A DNA stretch of 64,000 nucleotides from Micromonospora antibiotica (GCF_017599305.1 NZ_JAGFWR010000001.1:496001-560000); one strand, 5' to 3'; positions 7,398 through 16,254 are shown, counted from the first letter of the stretch. Made by a program: numbers and translations. Notes: generated by a model not told the origin, from the letters alone.

Positions 7398-8887
7398 CAC
7401 GCCCCCAGCAGACTCTGGCCGCAGACCCGGACCACGTTGCCGCTGACCGCGCCCGAGGCCGGCCAGCCCAGCCAGCCGATCGTCTCGGCGACGTCCACCG
7501 GCAGGCCGCCCTGCGCCAGGCTGTTCATCCGGCGACCCGCCTCCCGGACCACCAGCGGAATACGGGCGGTCAGCCGGGTCTCGATGAAGCCGGGGGCGAC
7601 CGCGTTGACGCTGATCCCCCGCCCGGCCAGTGCCGGGGCGAGCGAGTCGACCAGGCCGATCACCCCGGCCTTGCTGGTCGCGTAGTTGGTCTGGCCCCGG
7701 TTGCCGGCGATCCCGGCGATCGACGAGACGGCGACCAGCCGGCCGCCCTCGGGGATCAACTCCCGTTCCAACAGCACGTCGTTGATCCGTTCCTGACTGG
7801 AGAGGTTGACGTCGAGCACCGCGTCCCACCGGTCGGCGTCCATCCGACCCAGCGTCTTGTCGCGGGTGATGCCGGCATTGTGCACCACCACGTCGACCCG
7901 TCCGTGCCGCTCGGCCAGGTGGTCGGCGAGCCGGGTGGGGGCGTCCGCCGTGGTGAGATCGAGCTGTACGGCGGTGCCGCCGATCTCGTTGACGACCGCC
8001 GCGAGGGCGTCCCCGGCCGCCGGGACGTCCAGCGCGACGACCTGCGCGCCGTCGCGGGCGAGCACCCGGGCGACCGCCGCGCCGATGCCCCGGGCCGCGC
8101 CGGTGACCAGCACCACCTGCCCGGCCAGCGGCCGGTTCCAGTCCGCCGGTACGACGGCCGGGCCGGTGCCGACCCGGACCACCTGCCCCGAGACGTACGC
8201 GGAGCGGCCGGAGAGCAGGAACCGCAGGGTCGCCTCCAGACTGGTCGGGGTGCCGGCGTCACCGGTCGCGGTGACGTGGACCAGTTGCGCGGTGACGCCC
8301 CGACCGAACTCCTTGCCGATGCTGCGGGTCAGCCCCTCCAGGGCCCGCTGGGCGGTGGCCTCCCGGGGCGAGCCGCACTCGGCCGGCGGGGTGCCCAGCA
8401 CGATCACCCGACCGCTGGGCAGCACCGCACGGGCCTGCGGGTGGAAGAAGTCGTAGAGCTGGCGCAGGCCGGTGGAGTCGGTGATGCCGGTGGCGTCGTA
8501 GACCAGGGCCCCGAACCGGGCGGACGTCCCGCCCCCGGCCGGTGCGCCGCCGTTCCCCGCCCGCTCGTCCCGGCCTGCGGGTCCGTCGGCTGCGGCGGCG
8601 GCGCCGTGCCCGGCGGTCGGCCCGTCGGCTGCGGCGGAGTCGTCGCGCCCGGCGGCGGGTGGGGCGGTGCCGGTGCCGGTGCGCACGTCGACCCCGGCGG
8701 CGGTGAGGATGGCGGCGACCGGGTCGGCGAGTCGGCCGCCGGTGGCCGCGCCGAGCAGGACCGGGCCGGGCAGCAGCGGGTCGCCGGGGTTGTGCCGGCG
8801 CAGTCGCGGTGGATCGGGCAGCCCGAGGCGCTTGACCAGCGCGCGGCCGGCCCCCGATTGGACGAAGCTCGCGTACCTGTCGGTCAT
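7397..8887 (-). CDS. high-molecular-weight 3-oxoacyl-thioester reductase, FabG4-like
   Basis: 496 aa. The C-terminal half is a short-chain dehydrogenase: VTGAARGIGAAVAR Rossmann motif, HNAG, the catalytic Ser of VAVSSIAG, YATSK (Tyr-x-x-x-Lys) and an NAVAPGFIET segment. The N-terminal 230 residues form the extra flavodoxin-like domain that marks the FabG4 group, here with a Gly/Ala/Asp-rich stretch near 95-130. It reduces 3-oxoacyl-CoA/ACP with NADH or NADPH. The ATG at 8887 lies beside a perfect palindrome shared with the divergent thiolase, and the stop overlaps the MaoC start. FabG4 is the closest named relative I recognise. Confidence 0.88.
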   Translation of the reverse strand: MTDRYASFVQSGAGRALVKRLGLPDPPRLRRHNPGDPLLPGPVLLGAATGGRLADPVAAILTAAGVDVRTGTGTAPPAAGRDDSAAADGPTAGHGAAAAADGPAGRDERAGNGGAPAGGGTSARFGALVYDATGITDSTGLRQLYDFFHPQARAVLPSGRVIVLGTPPAECGSPREATAQRALEGLTRSIGKEFGRGVTAQLVHVTATGDAGTPTSLEATLRFLLSGRSAYVSGQVVRVGTGPAVVPADWNRPLAGQVVLVTGAARGIGAAVARVLARDGAQVVALDVPAAGDALAAVVNEIGGTAVQLDLTTADAPTRLADHLAERHGRVDVVVHNAGITRDKTLGRMDADRWDAVLDVNLSSQERINDVLLERELIPEGGRLVAVSSIAGIAGNRGQTNYATSKAGVIGLVDSLAPALAGRGISVNAVAPGFIETRLTARIPLVVREAGRRMNSLAQGGLPVDVAETIGWLGWPASGAVSGNVVRVCGQSLLGA

Positions 8888-8895
8888 GGGCGTAG

Positions 8896-8911
8896 CCTAC
8901 TGGCCAGTAGG
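8896..8911. promoter_or_regulatory. perfect 16-bp palindromic operator between fabG4-like and fadA2-like genes
   Basis: CCTACTGGCCAGTAGG is a perfect palindrome, 9 bases upstream of the FabG4 start and 33 upstream of the thiolase start. Its position in a short divergent promoter region and its length are typical of a TetR-family fatty-acid regulator site. The regulator is not in the window. Confidence 0.7.
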
Positions 8912-8943
8912 TTGTGGGCAAGTCCTGAAACGGAGGCGGGATC

Positions 8944-10236
8944 GTGCAGAGCATCCGGCGGGTCGCGGTCATCGGCGGCAACCGCATCCCCTTCGCCCGG
9001 TCCAACTCCCGGTACGCCAGCGCGTCCAACGCGGACCTGCTCGGCGCGGCGCTGGACGGGCTGATCGCCCGGTTCGGGCTGGCCGGGCAACGGGTCGGTG
9101 AGGTGGTCGCCGGGGCGGTCCTCAAGCACTCGAAGGACTTCAACCTGACCCGCGAGGTGGTACTCGGCTCGAAGCTCGACCCGCACACCCCCGCGTACGA
9201 CATCCAGCAGGCCTGCGGCACCGGCCTGGAGGCAGCGATCCTGGTCGCCAACAAGATCGCCCTCGGGCAGCTCGACGTGGGCATCGCCGGGGGCGTCGAC
9301 ACCACCTCCGACGCGCCGCTGGCGATCAACGAGGACATGCGCCGCACCCTGCTGAAACTCAACAGCGCCCGAACCCTCGGCGAGCGGCTGAAGATCGCCG
9401 CGAAGCTCCGCCCGCACCAGCCGTTCCGGCCCGAGCTGCCGCGTAACGCCGAGCCCCGCACCGGGCTGTCGATGGGCGAGCACGCCGCCCGGACGGCGCT
9501 GCGCTGGCAGATCGACCGGCGCTCCCAGGACGAGTTGGCGCTGCGCTCGCACCAGCGCCTCGCCGCCGCGAACGACAGGGGCTTCTTCGACGACCTGATG
9601 ACCCCCTATCTGGGGCTGACCCGGGACCAGAACCTCCGCCCCGACACCAGCCTGGAGAAGCTCGGCGCGCTCCGGCCGGTCTTCGGCACCCGGGGCCCGG
9701 ACGCCGAGCAGGCCACCATGACCGCCGGCAACTCGTCCCCGCTGACCGACGGCGCGTCCACCGTGCTGCTCGCCTCCGAGCAGTGGGCGCGTGAGCACCA
9801 ACTGCCCGTACTGGCCTGGTTCTCCTGGTCGGAGACGGCGGCGGTGGACTTCGTGCACGGCGACGAGGGACTGCTGATGGCCCCCGCGTACGCGGTGCCC
9901 CGGATGCTGGACCGGGCCGGGCTGACCCTCCGGGACTTCGACTTCTATGAGATCCACGAGGCGTTCGCGTCGCAGGTGCTGGCCACCCTGGCGGCCTGGG
10001 AGTCGGCGGAGTTCGGCAAGGACCGGTTGGGGCGGGACGCCCCGCTGGGCGCGATCGACCGGGACCGGCTCAACGTCAACGGCTCGTCGCTGGCCGCCGG
10101 GCACCCGTTCGCCGCCACCGGTGGCCGGATCGTGGCGACGCTGGCGAAGTTGCTCGCCGAGAAGGGCGGCGGTCGGGGACTGATCTCGATCTGCGCGGCC
10201 GGCGGGCAGGGCGTGACCGCCATCCTGGAGCGCTGA
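8944..10236 (+). CDS. acetyl-CoA C-acyltransferase (thiolase), FadA2-like
   Basis: 430-aa type I thiolase that cleaves 3-oxoacyl-CoA or runs in the condensing direction. The active-site Cys sits in QQACGTGLEA near residue 93, the histidine in NGSSLAAGHPFAATGG, and the second Cys in ISICAAGGQG. The start is GTG with GGAGG nine bases upstream. It is longer than the usual 390 residues because of an inserted helical segment (about 125-170), as in the FadA2/FadI group. It is divergent from the FabG4/MaoC pair, probably under shared control, making a set of thiolase, reductase and hydratase. Confidence 0.92.
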   Translation: MQSIRRVAVIGGNRIPFARSNSRYASASNADLLGAALDGLIARFGLAGQRVGEVVAGAVLKHSKDFNLTREVVLGSKLDPHTPAYDIQQACGTGLEAAILVANKIALGQLDVGIAGGVDTTSDAPLAINEDMRRTLLKLNSARTLGERLKIAAKLRPHQPFRPELPRNAEPRTGLSMGEHAARTALRWQIDRRSQDELALRSHQRLAAANDRGFFDDLMTPYLGLTRDQNLRPDTSLEKLGALRPVFGTRGPDAEQATMTAGNSSPLTDGASTVLLASEQWAREHQLPVLAWFSWSETAAVDFVHGDEGLLMAPAYAVPRMLDRAGLTLRDFDFYEIHEAFASQVLATLAAWESAEFGKDRLGRDAPLGAIDRDRLNVNGSSLAAGHPFAATGGRIVATLAKLLAEKGGGRGLISICAAGGQGVTAILER

Positions 10237-10381
10237 CCGCAGGCTCCACCACCCGGCCGGGCCGCGGGATCGCCGCCGGGCGGGACACGCACCCCATCGG
10301 GGGACGAACCACCCGAAGGCTCACTTTTACGTGCTGACCTCCGCAGGATGAGGGCGCTACTCGTCCCGTTCCAGGAGGTTT

Positions 10382-11320
10382 GTGGTGAAACGTAGCCGTT
10401 GGCTTCTCGCCGTGCTCTCCAGCGCGGCCCTGGCCCTCCTCCCCGGGGCCGCCCCGTCGGCCGGTACGCCGGGCGGCGCGGCCCGGACCGCCACGCTTGT
10501 CGACGACGCCTCCCGAGGGCCGGACGACAACCGATCCGGCCACGGCGGACAGCCCACCACCCGCGCCGAGCAGCCCACCGCGCGCGCCGAGCACAGCCGG
10601 CCCCGCACCCCGCAGCCGCCGCCTGACACACCGGGCCTGTGCCGGCCCGGCCTGCCGCCGGACGCCCCGCAGACCACCCGGTTCTATGACGACAACCGGC
10701 TGCTCGGGCCGGCCGTACTGCCGACACAGTCCCCGGTCGGCCCGCTGCTCGCCGGCTACCGACGGTTCGGCGCGCAGAGCGAGTCCCAGTGGATCTCGAA
10801 CTACACCCTCAACGGGGCCGGGACCACGCTGGTCTTCCCGCCGGAGAACGGTTTCTTCCTCGGCCCGGACGGCAAGCCGGTGAAGCAGCGGCAGACCATG
10901 CTGCCCGGTTACCGCCTCGACCGCTTCGGCTTCACCGGTGGCGCCTTCCTGGCCCCGCTCGGCACCCCGTTCAACTCCCGCTCCCTCGCCCCGCAGAGCC
11001 TGAACACCCCGCCCACGCCGCCGGCCACCACGCCGGCCGCACCGCTGGCGAACTACCACACCTACTGCGTACTCAAGCCGTTCGACGTCGACTCCGGCCC
11101 GATCGCCCCCTGGTTCGCGCAGCCCGGCATGGGCACCCAGTTCCAGCTCAACCCGGAGTACGTGCCGCAGGCCGGCAAGCTGCTGACCGTGCAGTGGTTG
11201 CTCGACCACCACGTCATCGTCGAGGAGTATCTGGGTGGGGACACCCCGCCCTGCCCGACCGACACCGTGCCGCGTCAGGGTGGGGCGGGCGGCGGGCTGC
11301 GTGCCGCACCGGTCTGCTGA
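10382..11320 (+). CDS. secreted TNT-domain NAD glycohydrolase toxin
   Basis: 312 aa. A Sec signal occupies residues 1-26 (KR..., a hydrophobic core, then PSAG), followed by a Pro/Arg/Thr-rich linker to about 90. The C-terminal 200 residues match the tuberculosis necrotizing toxin fold: YRRFG, YRLDRFGFTGGAFLAPLG, FNSRSLAP, YHTYCVLKPF, and PWFAQPGMGTQFQL with the Gln expected in the active site. The family hydrolyses NAD+. The start is GTG (10382 or 10385) after AGGAGG at 10373-10378. The next gene is a small acidic ORF, a plausible immunity factor. There is no ESX channel domain, so export is probably by Sec. Confidence 0.8.
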   Translation: MVKRSRWLLAVLSSAALALLPGAAPSAGTPGGAARTATLVDDASRGPDDNRSGHGGQPTTRAEQPTARAEHSRPRTPQPPPDTPGLCRPGLPPDAPQTTRFYDDNRLLGPAVLPTQSPVGPLLAGYRRFGAQSESQWISNYTLNGAGTTLVFPPENGFFLGPDGKPVKQRQTMLPGYRLDRFGFTGGAFLAPLGTPFNSRSLAPQSLNTPPTPPATTPAAPLANYHTYCVLKPFDVDSGPIAPWFAQPGMGTQFQLNPEYVPQAGKLLTVQWLLDHHVIVEEYLGGDTPPCPTDTVPRQGGAGGGLRAAPVC

Positions 11321-11357
11321 TCCGCTGCCGTCCCTTCCCCGCCCCCTGGAGGTCACC

Positions 11358-11609
11358 GTGGACCGGCACGAGTTGCGTAACGCCCTCTTCGCGACCGGGA
11401 TCTCCCCGGACGCCTTCGAGCTGGAGGGGGTGCACGAGCACGTTCCCCTGCCACCCGACTTCTGGTTCCTGCGCCGGTCCGCCGACGGGCGGTGGGAGAT
11501 CGGGGCGTACGAACGCGGGGTGTACGACGTCCGCCTGGCCTACGACACCGAGCCGGAGGCGTGCGCGGGGCTGTGGCGGGCACTGACCGGTCGTCCCACC
11601 CCACCCTGA
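11358..11609 (+). CDS. small protein after TNT toxin, putative immunity factor
   Basis: 83 aa, starting at the GTG at 11358 with GGAGG seven bases upstream; the longer frame from 11235 overlaps the toxin and has no ribosome site. The protein is cytoplasmic, acidic and rich in aromatic residues (PPDFWFLRRSADGRWEIGAYERG), with no membrane segment. It lies 37 bases after the TNT gene, before a terminator that closes the pair. TNT toxins are normally paired with an NADase-blocking immunity protein. I do not recognise similarity to the mycobacterial one, so the role rests on position. Confidence 0.55.
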   Translation: MDRHELRNALFATGISPDAFELEGVHEHVPLPPDFWFLRRSADGRWEIGAYERGVYDVRLAYDTEPEACAGLWRALTGRPTPP

Positions 11610-11654
11610 CGTGCCGCCCGGCCCCGGCCTGGCCGGGGTGATCCACTCATCGGG

Positions 11655-11699
11655 GGCGGAACAGCGGTGTACCGGCCCGCGCGATACCGCTGTTCCGCC
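11655..11699 (+). terminator. terminator of the TNT pair
   Basis: A perfect 14-bp stem: GGCGGAACAGCGGT (11655-11668) against ACCGCTGTTCCGCC (11686-11699), with a 17-base loop, 46 bases after the small gene. Confidence 0.75.
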
Positions 11700-11722
11700 T
11701 CGCGGGAGTCGATCAGTCCGCC

Positions 11723-11753
11723 CCGCTGGGATCGATCAGGTCGATCTCAGCGG
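11723..11753 (+). other. second hairpin upstream of the lipoprotein gene
   Basis: CCGCTGGGATCGA pairs with TCGATCTCAGCGG (one mismatch) around a 5-base loop. It may be a back-up terminator or part of the lipoprotein leader. No U-tract follows. Confidence 0.5.
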
Positions 11754-11830
11754 ACGGTGTTGTCGGGGCTTCCTACCGTGGTGTCAGCCCGCCCGGACGT
11801 CCTGGTGGCGGTGTCCCGTCGAGGAGTGTC

Positions 11831-12463
11831 ATGCCCGGTCGTGCCCTGCTGCGTACCGCTGCCGTTGCCGTTGCCGTCGTGCTCGCGGCCGGCGGTTGTG
11901 CCCCCACCACGAGGGATGTCGAGGGACCCCCGGCGGTCGGGGCGGCCGGCGGCCCGGCGGGGTCGGGCCACGCGAGGACCGGCTCCGGCGACACCGGCAC
12001 GGTCACCGACGGCGGGGCCCCGGGCGTGGGGATCAAGGAGGCCGACCCCACCGCCGGCCCTTCGACCGGCGGTCCCACCGGCAGCCCTTCGACCGGCGGT
12101 GGCGGGGACAGCGACGGCGTCAAGTCCGGTACGAAGGCGAACGGCCCCACCATCAGCTACTTCCGGGTCACCGACAAGCCGCGCTGCCCGGCCGGCACCA
12201 CCGTCAATCCGATCGCCGGCGGCGGCGTGCTGATGGAGTGGCGGGTCGGCAACGTGACCTCGGTGGCCCTGTCGGTCGACGGCCCCGGCATCTACCGCGA
12301 CGACTACCCGTCGGCCGGCAGCGAGGAGTTCACCTTTCCCTGCTCGGGCCGGGAGGGCGACATCCAGCGGCACACCTACACGTTGACGGCGCGCAACGTG
12401 TACGGCAAGCAGACCAAGACCATCGTGGTCACCGCACCGGTGCATGACATCCCGAAGGTCTGA
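11831..12463 (+). CDS. secreted lipoprotein with C-terminal beta domain
   Basis: 210 aa. A signal peptide ends in LAAGGC, so C23 is the lipidated residue. Residues 24-100 are a disordered Gly/Thr/Ser/Pro spacer that includes two copies of PSTGGPTGSPSTGG-like sequence. The remaining 110 residues (ISYFRVTDKPRCPAGT to TIVVTAPVHD) read as beta strands of an Ig/PKD-like fold with a probable Cys pair. GAGGAG lies just before the ATG. It is likely a cell-surface binding or scaffold protein; no enzyme motif is seen. Confidence 0.7.
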   Translation: MPGRALLRTAAVAVAVVLAAGGCAPTTRDVEGPPAVGAAGGPAGSGHARTGSGDTGTVTDGGAPGVGIKEADPTAGPSTGGPTGSPSTGGGGDSDGVKSGTKANGPTISYFRVTDKPRCPAGTTVNPIAGGGVLMEWRVGNVTSVALSVDGPGIYRDDYPSAGSEEFTFPCSGREGDIQRHTYTLTARNVYGKQTKTIVVTAPVHDIPKV

Positions 12464-12597
12464 CGCTGATTTCCGTGGACCACGCGGCCCGGCCGGCTCC
12501 GCCCGCCGGAAAGGTACGGCCGAGGCGGCGACGCCGCTGGTAAAGTCCGGTCCGCACAGACCTTCATTGAGACACGTATTCCGACGGGGGAGTGGAG

Positions 12598-12705
12598 ATG
12601 CGCCGACAGTCCGGAGCACCAGACGGGACGGTCATGTCGGCTATCTACCCCAGGGTGGCGTTCATCAATGGGCTCCCTCAATATCGGGATCGTCGCGCAT
12701 GTTGA
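12598..12705 (+). CDS. possible leader peptide overlapping the ribosomal-protection gene
   Basis: A 35-codon ORF starts at the ATG at 12598, eight bases after GGGGAGTGGAG, and ends at the TGA at 12703, so it overlaps the first 38 bases of the next gene in another frame (+2). The resistance gene itself has only a weak site (GGGTGG). Translational coupling or ribosome-stalling control, as in leader-controlled ribosome-protection genes, is plausible but unproven. The peptide has no recognisable stalling motif. Confidence 0.4.
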   Translation: MRRQSGAPDGTVMSAIYPRVAFINGLPQYRDRRAC

Positions 12706-14635
12706 TGCGGGAAAGACGAGCCTGACCGAGCGGCTTCTTCAGCACACCGGTGTCATCGACCAGGTCGGAAGCGTCGACGCCGGTAGCACCCAGACCGACT
12801 CCATGGAGATGGAGCGGCGTCGTGGGATCACCATCCGGTCGGCGGTGGTGTCGTTCACCATCGACGGTCTTCCGGTCAATCTGATCGACACACCCGGGCA
12901 TCCCGATTTCATCGCCGAGGTGGAGCGGGCGCTACGGGTGCTCGACGGCGCGATTCTGGTGGTCTCGGCCGTCGAGGGGGTGCAGGCCCAGACCCGGATT
13001 CTCATGCGGACGCTGGCCCGCCTGCGGATTCCCGTCCTCGCCTTCGCCAACAAGATCGACCGCGTCGGTGCCCGCTACCAGGAGTTGCTGGACGGCATCG
13101 GGGAGAAACTGACCCCTCGCCGGCTCGCGATGAGCACGGTGACCGGTCCCGGCACCGCCGGGGCGCGGGCGCTGTCCCTGCCGTTGTCCGCTGGCGGGCG
13201 GGCCGCGTCGGTGGCCGACCTGCTGGCCGAGGGGAGCGACGCGTTCCTTGAGTCCTACCTCGATGACACGACGCACCTCACCGAGGGCGACTACCGCGCG
13301 GAGTTGAGCCGCCAGGTGCGGCAGGCGCGGGTGGTGCCGGTGTACTTCGGCTCGGCCATCACCGGCGAGGGCGTGGGCGAACTGTTGCGGGCCGTCCGGG
13401 AGTTCCTCCCACCGTCGGCCGGCGACCCGGTGGCGCGGTTGCGGGCGAGCATCTTCAAGATCGACTGGGCGCCCGGCGGCGAGAAGGTCGCCTACGCGCG
13501 GGTGTACTCCGGCCGGCTCACGGCCCGCGAACCGGTGGACACCTACCGCCGTGGCCGCACCGGCGAGGTGATCGGGGGAAACGGCAAGGTGACGTCGGTA
13601 CGGGTCTTCGCCCAGGGCACCACCACCCACGAGACTTCCGCCGGGCCCGGCGACATCGCCAAGGTGTACGGGCTGGCACACGTGCAGGTCGGCGACCAGC
13701 TCGGTGCACCCGAAGGACTGCCATCCGGTGGCTTCTTCGCGCCGCCCAGCCTGGAGACCGTCGTCCGGGCCGCCCGACCCGCACAGAACGCGCAGTTCTA
13801 CCAGCGCCTGCAACGGCTGGCCGAGGAGGACCCGCTGATCAACGTACGCCGCAACGAGGCGGACCGGACCGTCTCGGTGGCGCTCTACGGCGAGGTGCAA
13901 CGCGAGGTCATCAAGGACCTGATGCTGGACCGGTACGGCATCGAGGTGGTCTTCGAGGAGACCACGACGGTGTACGTCGAGAAGGTGGTGGGCGTCGGCC
14001 ACGGGCTGGAGGTGATCTGGCAGAACGAGTTCGCCGCCACCGTCGGCCTGCGCATCGCACCGGGCCCCACCGGCAGCGGAGTGCGGTACCGGATCGAGGT
14101 CGAGCCCGGTGGGCTGCCCGCCGCCTTCCACAGGGCGATCGAGGAGACCGTCCGGCAGACGTTGCAGCAGGGGTTGCACGGCTGGGAGGTCGTCGACTGC
14201 GTGGTCACGTTGACCGACACCGCGTACTGCAGCCCGATCACCTCGGCCGGCGACTTCCGCAAGCTCACCCCGCTGGTGCTGATGACGGCGCTGAGCGCGG
14301 CGGGGACAACGGTGCACGAGCCGGTCAACCAGTTCGAGGTGGAGGTGCCCGACGACACGGTCCGCGCGGTCATGTCCCGGCTGACCGCCGCGCGGGCGAT
14401 CGTGGACCAGTGCGACACCCACGGCCCGGTCAGCCGCCTGCACGGCACGATCCCCGCGAGCAGCGTCCACGACATCGAGCGGCAACTACCGGGCCTGTCC
14501 CACGGCGAGGGCGTCTTCGTCTCCGCGCTGAGCGGCCACCGCCGCACCACCGGCACCCCGCCGACCCGACGACGCACCGACGGCAACCCGCTGCACCGCA
14601 GGGAGTACCTGGCACACGTACTCAAGCGGGGGTGA
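12668..14635 (+). CDS. TetM/OtrA-type ribosomal protection GTPase
   Basis: 655-aa EF-G-like translational GTPase. The G1 loop AHVDAGKTS starts near residue 9. The switch RRRGITI, DTPGH (G3) and NKID (G4) follow, then the beta-barrel domain II, an EF-G III-V region and a C-terminal tail ending REYLAHVLKRG. Length and tail match the actinobacterial OtrA group more than EF-G (about 700 aa). The family frees the ribosome from tetracycline. It may be intrinsic resistance or a self-protection gene, but no tetracycline biosynthesis genes are in view. A strong terminator follows. Confidence 0.88.
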   Translation: MGSLNIGIVAHVDAGKTSLTERLLQHTGVIDQVGSVDAGSTQTDSMEMERRRGITIRSAVVSFTIDGLPVNLIDTPGHPDFIAEVERALRVLDGAILVVSAVEGVQAQTRILMRTLARLRIPVLAFANKIDRVGARYQELLDGIGEKLTPRRLAMSTVTGPGTAGARALSLPLSAGGRAASVADLLAEGSDAFLESYLDDTTHLTEGDYRAELSRQVRQARVVPVYFGSAITGEGVGELLRAVREFLPPSAGDPVARLRASIFKIDWAPGGEKVAYARVYSGRLTAREPVDTYRRGRTGEVIGGNGKVTSVRVFAQGTTTHETSAGPGDIAKVYGLAHVQVGDQLGAPEGLPSGGFFAPPSLETVVRAARPAQNAQFYQRLQRLAEEDPLINVRRNEADRTVSVALYGEVQREVIKDLMLDRYGIEVVFEETTTVYVEKVVGVGHGLEVIWQNEFAATVGLRIAPGPTGSGVRYRIEVEPGGLPAAFHRAIEETVRQTLQQGLHGWEVVDCVVTLTDTAYCSPITSAGDFRKLTPLVLMTALSAAGTTVHEPVNQFEVEVPDDTVRAVMSRLTAARAIVDQCDTHGPVSRLHGTIPASSVHDIERQLPGLSHGEGVFVSALSGHRRTTGTPPTRRRTDGNPLHRREYLAHVLKRG

Positions 14636-14673
14636 CCGGTCGCCCGGCTCCACGCGGACACCGGGTGGCACGC

Positions 14674-14710
14674 GACCGCCGCCCTGGTCGGCCCGACCAG
14701 GGCGGCGGTC
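14674..14710 (+). terminator. terminator between ribosomal-protection gene and purB
   Basis: GACCGCCGCCCTGGTCG (from 14674) and CGACCAGGGCGGCGGTC (to 14710) form a near-perfect 16-17 bp stem with a tiny loop. It ends eight bases before the purB ribosome site. Confidence 0.85.
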
Positions 14711-14725
14711 GTCGGGTAGGAGAGA

Positions 14726-16159
14726 ATGAGGTACGTGACGACGATCCCGAACGTGCTCGCCCACCGGTACGCCTCACCCGAACTGGTCGCCCTCTGGTCC
14801 CCGCAGGAGAAGGTCCGGATGGAGCGGCGGCTCTGGCTCGCCGTGCTCCGCGCCCAGCGGGACCTCGGCGTGGCGGTGCCCGACGGCGTGGTCGAGGCGT
14901 ACGAGCGGGTGGTCGACCAGGTCGACCTGGCGTCGATCGCCGAGCGGGAGCGGGTCACCCGGCACGACGTGAAGGCCCGGATCGAGGAGTTCAGCGCGCT
15001 CGCCGGGCACGAGCACGTGCACAAGGGGATGACCTCCCGCGACCTCACCGAGAACGTCGAGCAGCTCCAGGTGCGCGCCTCGCTGGAGCTGATCCGCGAC
15101 CGGGTGGTCGCCGCGCTGGCCCGGCTGGCCTGGCTCGCCCACGAGCACTCCGGCCTGGTGCTGACCGGCCGTTCGCACAACGTCGCCGCGCAGGCCACCA
15201 CCCTGGGCAAGCGCTTCGCCTCGGCCGCCGAGGAACTGCTCATCGCGTACGAGCGGCTGGAAGACCTGATCGACCGGTACCCGCTGCGCGGCATCAAGGG
15301 CCCGGTCGGCACCGCGGCCGACCAGCTCGACCTCTTCGACGGGGACGCGGAGAAGGTCGCCGAGCTGGAGCGTCGGGTCGCCGGTCACCTCGGTTTCGCC
15401 CGGGTGCTGGACAGCGTCGGGCAGGTCTACCCGCGTTCGCTGGACTTCGACGTGCTGTCCGCCCTGGCGCAGGTGGCTGCCGCGCCGTCGTCGCTGGCCA
15501 CCACGATCCGGCTGATGGTCGGTCAGGAGCTGGCCACCGAGGGCTTCAAGCCGGGTCAGGTCGGCTCCAGCGCGATGCCGCACAAGATGAACACCCGTTC
15601 GTCGGAGCGGGTGAACGGCTTCGCGGTGATCATCCGGGGTTACCTGTCGATGGTCGGCGAGCTGGCCGGCGACCAGTGGAACGAGGGGGACGTCTCCTGC
15701 TCGGTGGTCCGCCGGGTGGCCCTGCCGGACGCCTTCTTCGCCGCCGACGGGTTGTTCCAGACCTTCCTCACCGTGCTCGACGAGTTCGGGGCGTACCCGG
15801 CGGTGATCAGCCGGGAGCTGGAGCGCTTCCTGCCCTTCCTGGCCACCACCAAGATCCTGGTCGCGGCGGTGCGCCGGGGCGTCGGCCGGGAGGCCGCCCA
15901 CGAGGTGATCAAGGAGCACGCGGTGGCGGTCGCCCTCGCCATGCGGGAGAAGGGCGCCCCCGACAACGACCTGTTCGACCGGCTGGCCGCCGACTCCCGC
16001 CTCGGCCTCACCCGCAGCGAGATCGACACCCTGGTCGCCGACCCCGCCACCTTCACCGGTGCCGCCCAGGCCCAGGTGGACGCGATCACCCGCCGCATCA
16101 CCAGTGTCGTCACCGCCCACCCCGAAGCCGCCACCTACTCCCCACCCCCCATCCTCTAA
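14726..16159 (+). CDS. purB: adenylosuccinate lyase
   Basis: 477 aa. It catalyses the eighth step of IMP synthesis (SAICAR to AICAR plus fumarate) and adenylosuccinate to AMP. The fumarase/aspartase superfamily signature GSSAMPHKMNTRSSERV is present near 275-292. HKGMTSRDLTEN and the conserved LTGRSHN segments precede it. The ATG at 14726 follows TAGGAGAG. It stands alone between a strong terminator and a pair of palindromic repeats, so it probably has its own promoter. Note the divergent PurA-like enzyme at 1.9 kb: the housekeeping purA is not in this window. Confidence 0.95.
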   Translation: MRYVTTIPNVLAHRYASPELVALWSPQEKVRMERRLWLAVLRAQRDLGVAVPDGVVEAYERVVDQVDLASIAERERVTRHDVKARIEEFSALAGHEHVHKGMTSRDLTENVEQLQVRASLELIRDRVVAALARLAWLAHEHSGLVLTGRSHNVAAQATTLGKRFASAAEELLIAYERLEDLIDRYPLRGIKGPVGTAADQLDLFDGDAEKVAELERRVAGHLGFARVLDSVGQVYPRSLDFDVLSALAQVAAAPSSLATTIRLMVGQELATEGFKPGQVGSSAMPHKMNTRSSERVNGFAVIIRGYLSMVGELAGDQWNEGDVSCSVVRRVALPDAFFAADGLFQTFLTVLDEFGAYPAVISRELERFLPFLATTKILVAAVRRGVGREAAHEVIKEHAVAVALAMREKGAPDNDLFDRLAADSRLGLTRSEIDTLVADPATFTGAAQAQVDAITRRITSVVTAHPEAATYSPPPIL

Positions 16160-16194
16160 CCCCCCGCACGCGTGGCCCGGCATCGGCTCACCCC

Positions 16195-16254
16195 CGTGAT
16201 CAAGAGGTTTACGTCAGCCGTGGAGATCAACCAGCCCCAAACCTCTTGATCACG
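16195..16254. repeat. dispersed palindromic repeat, unit 1
   Basis: CGTGATCAAGAGGTTT (16195-16210) is mirrored by AAACCTCTTGATCACG (16239-16254), a perfect 16-bp stem with a 28-base loop. It belongs to the same family as 16284-16351 and 54654-54783. It may also terminate purB. Confidence 0.85.

Noticed and set aside
12668..14635. Housekeeping elongation factor G
   Set aside because: Length (655), the VDAGKTS G1 loop and the C-terminal REYLAHV tail fit ribosomal protection proteins, and no rpsG or tuf genes are adjacent.
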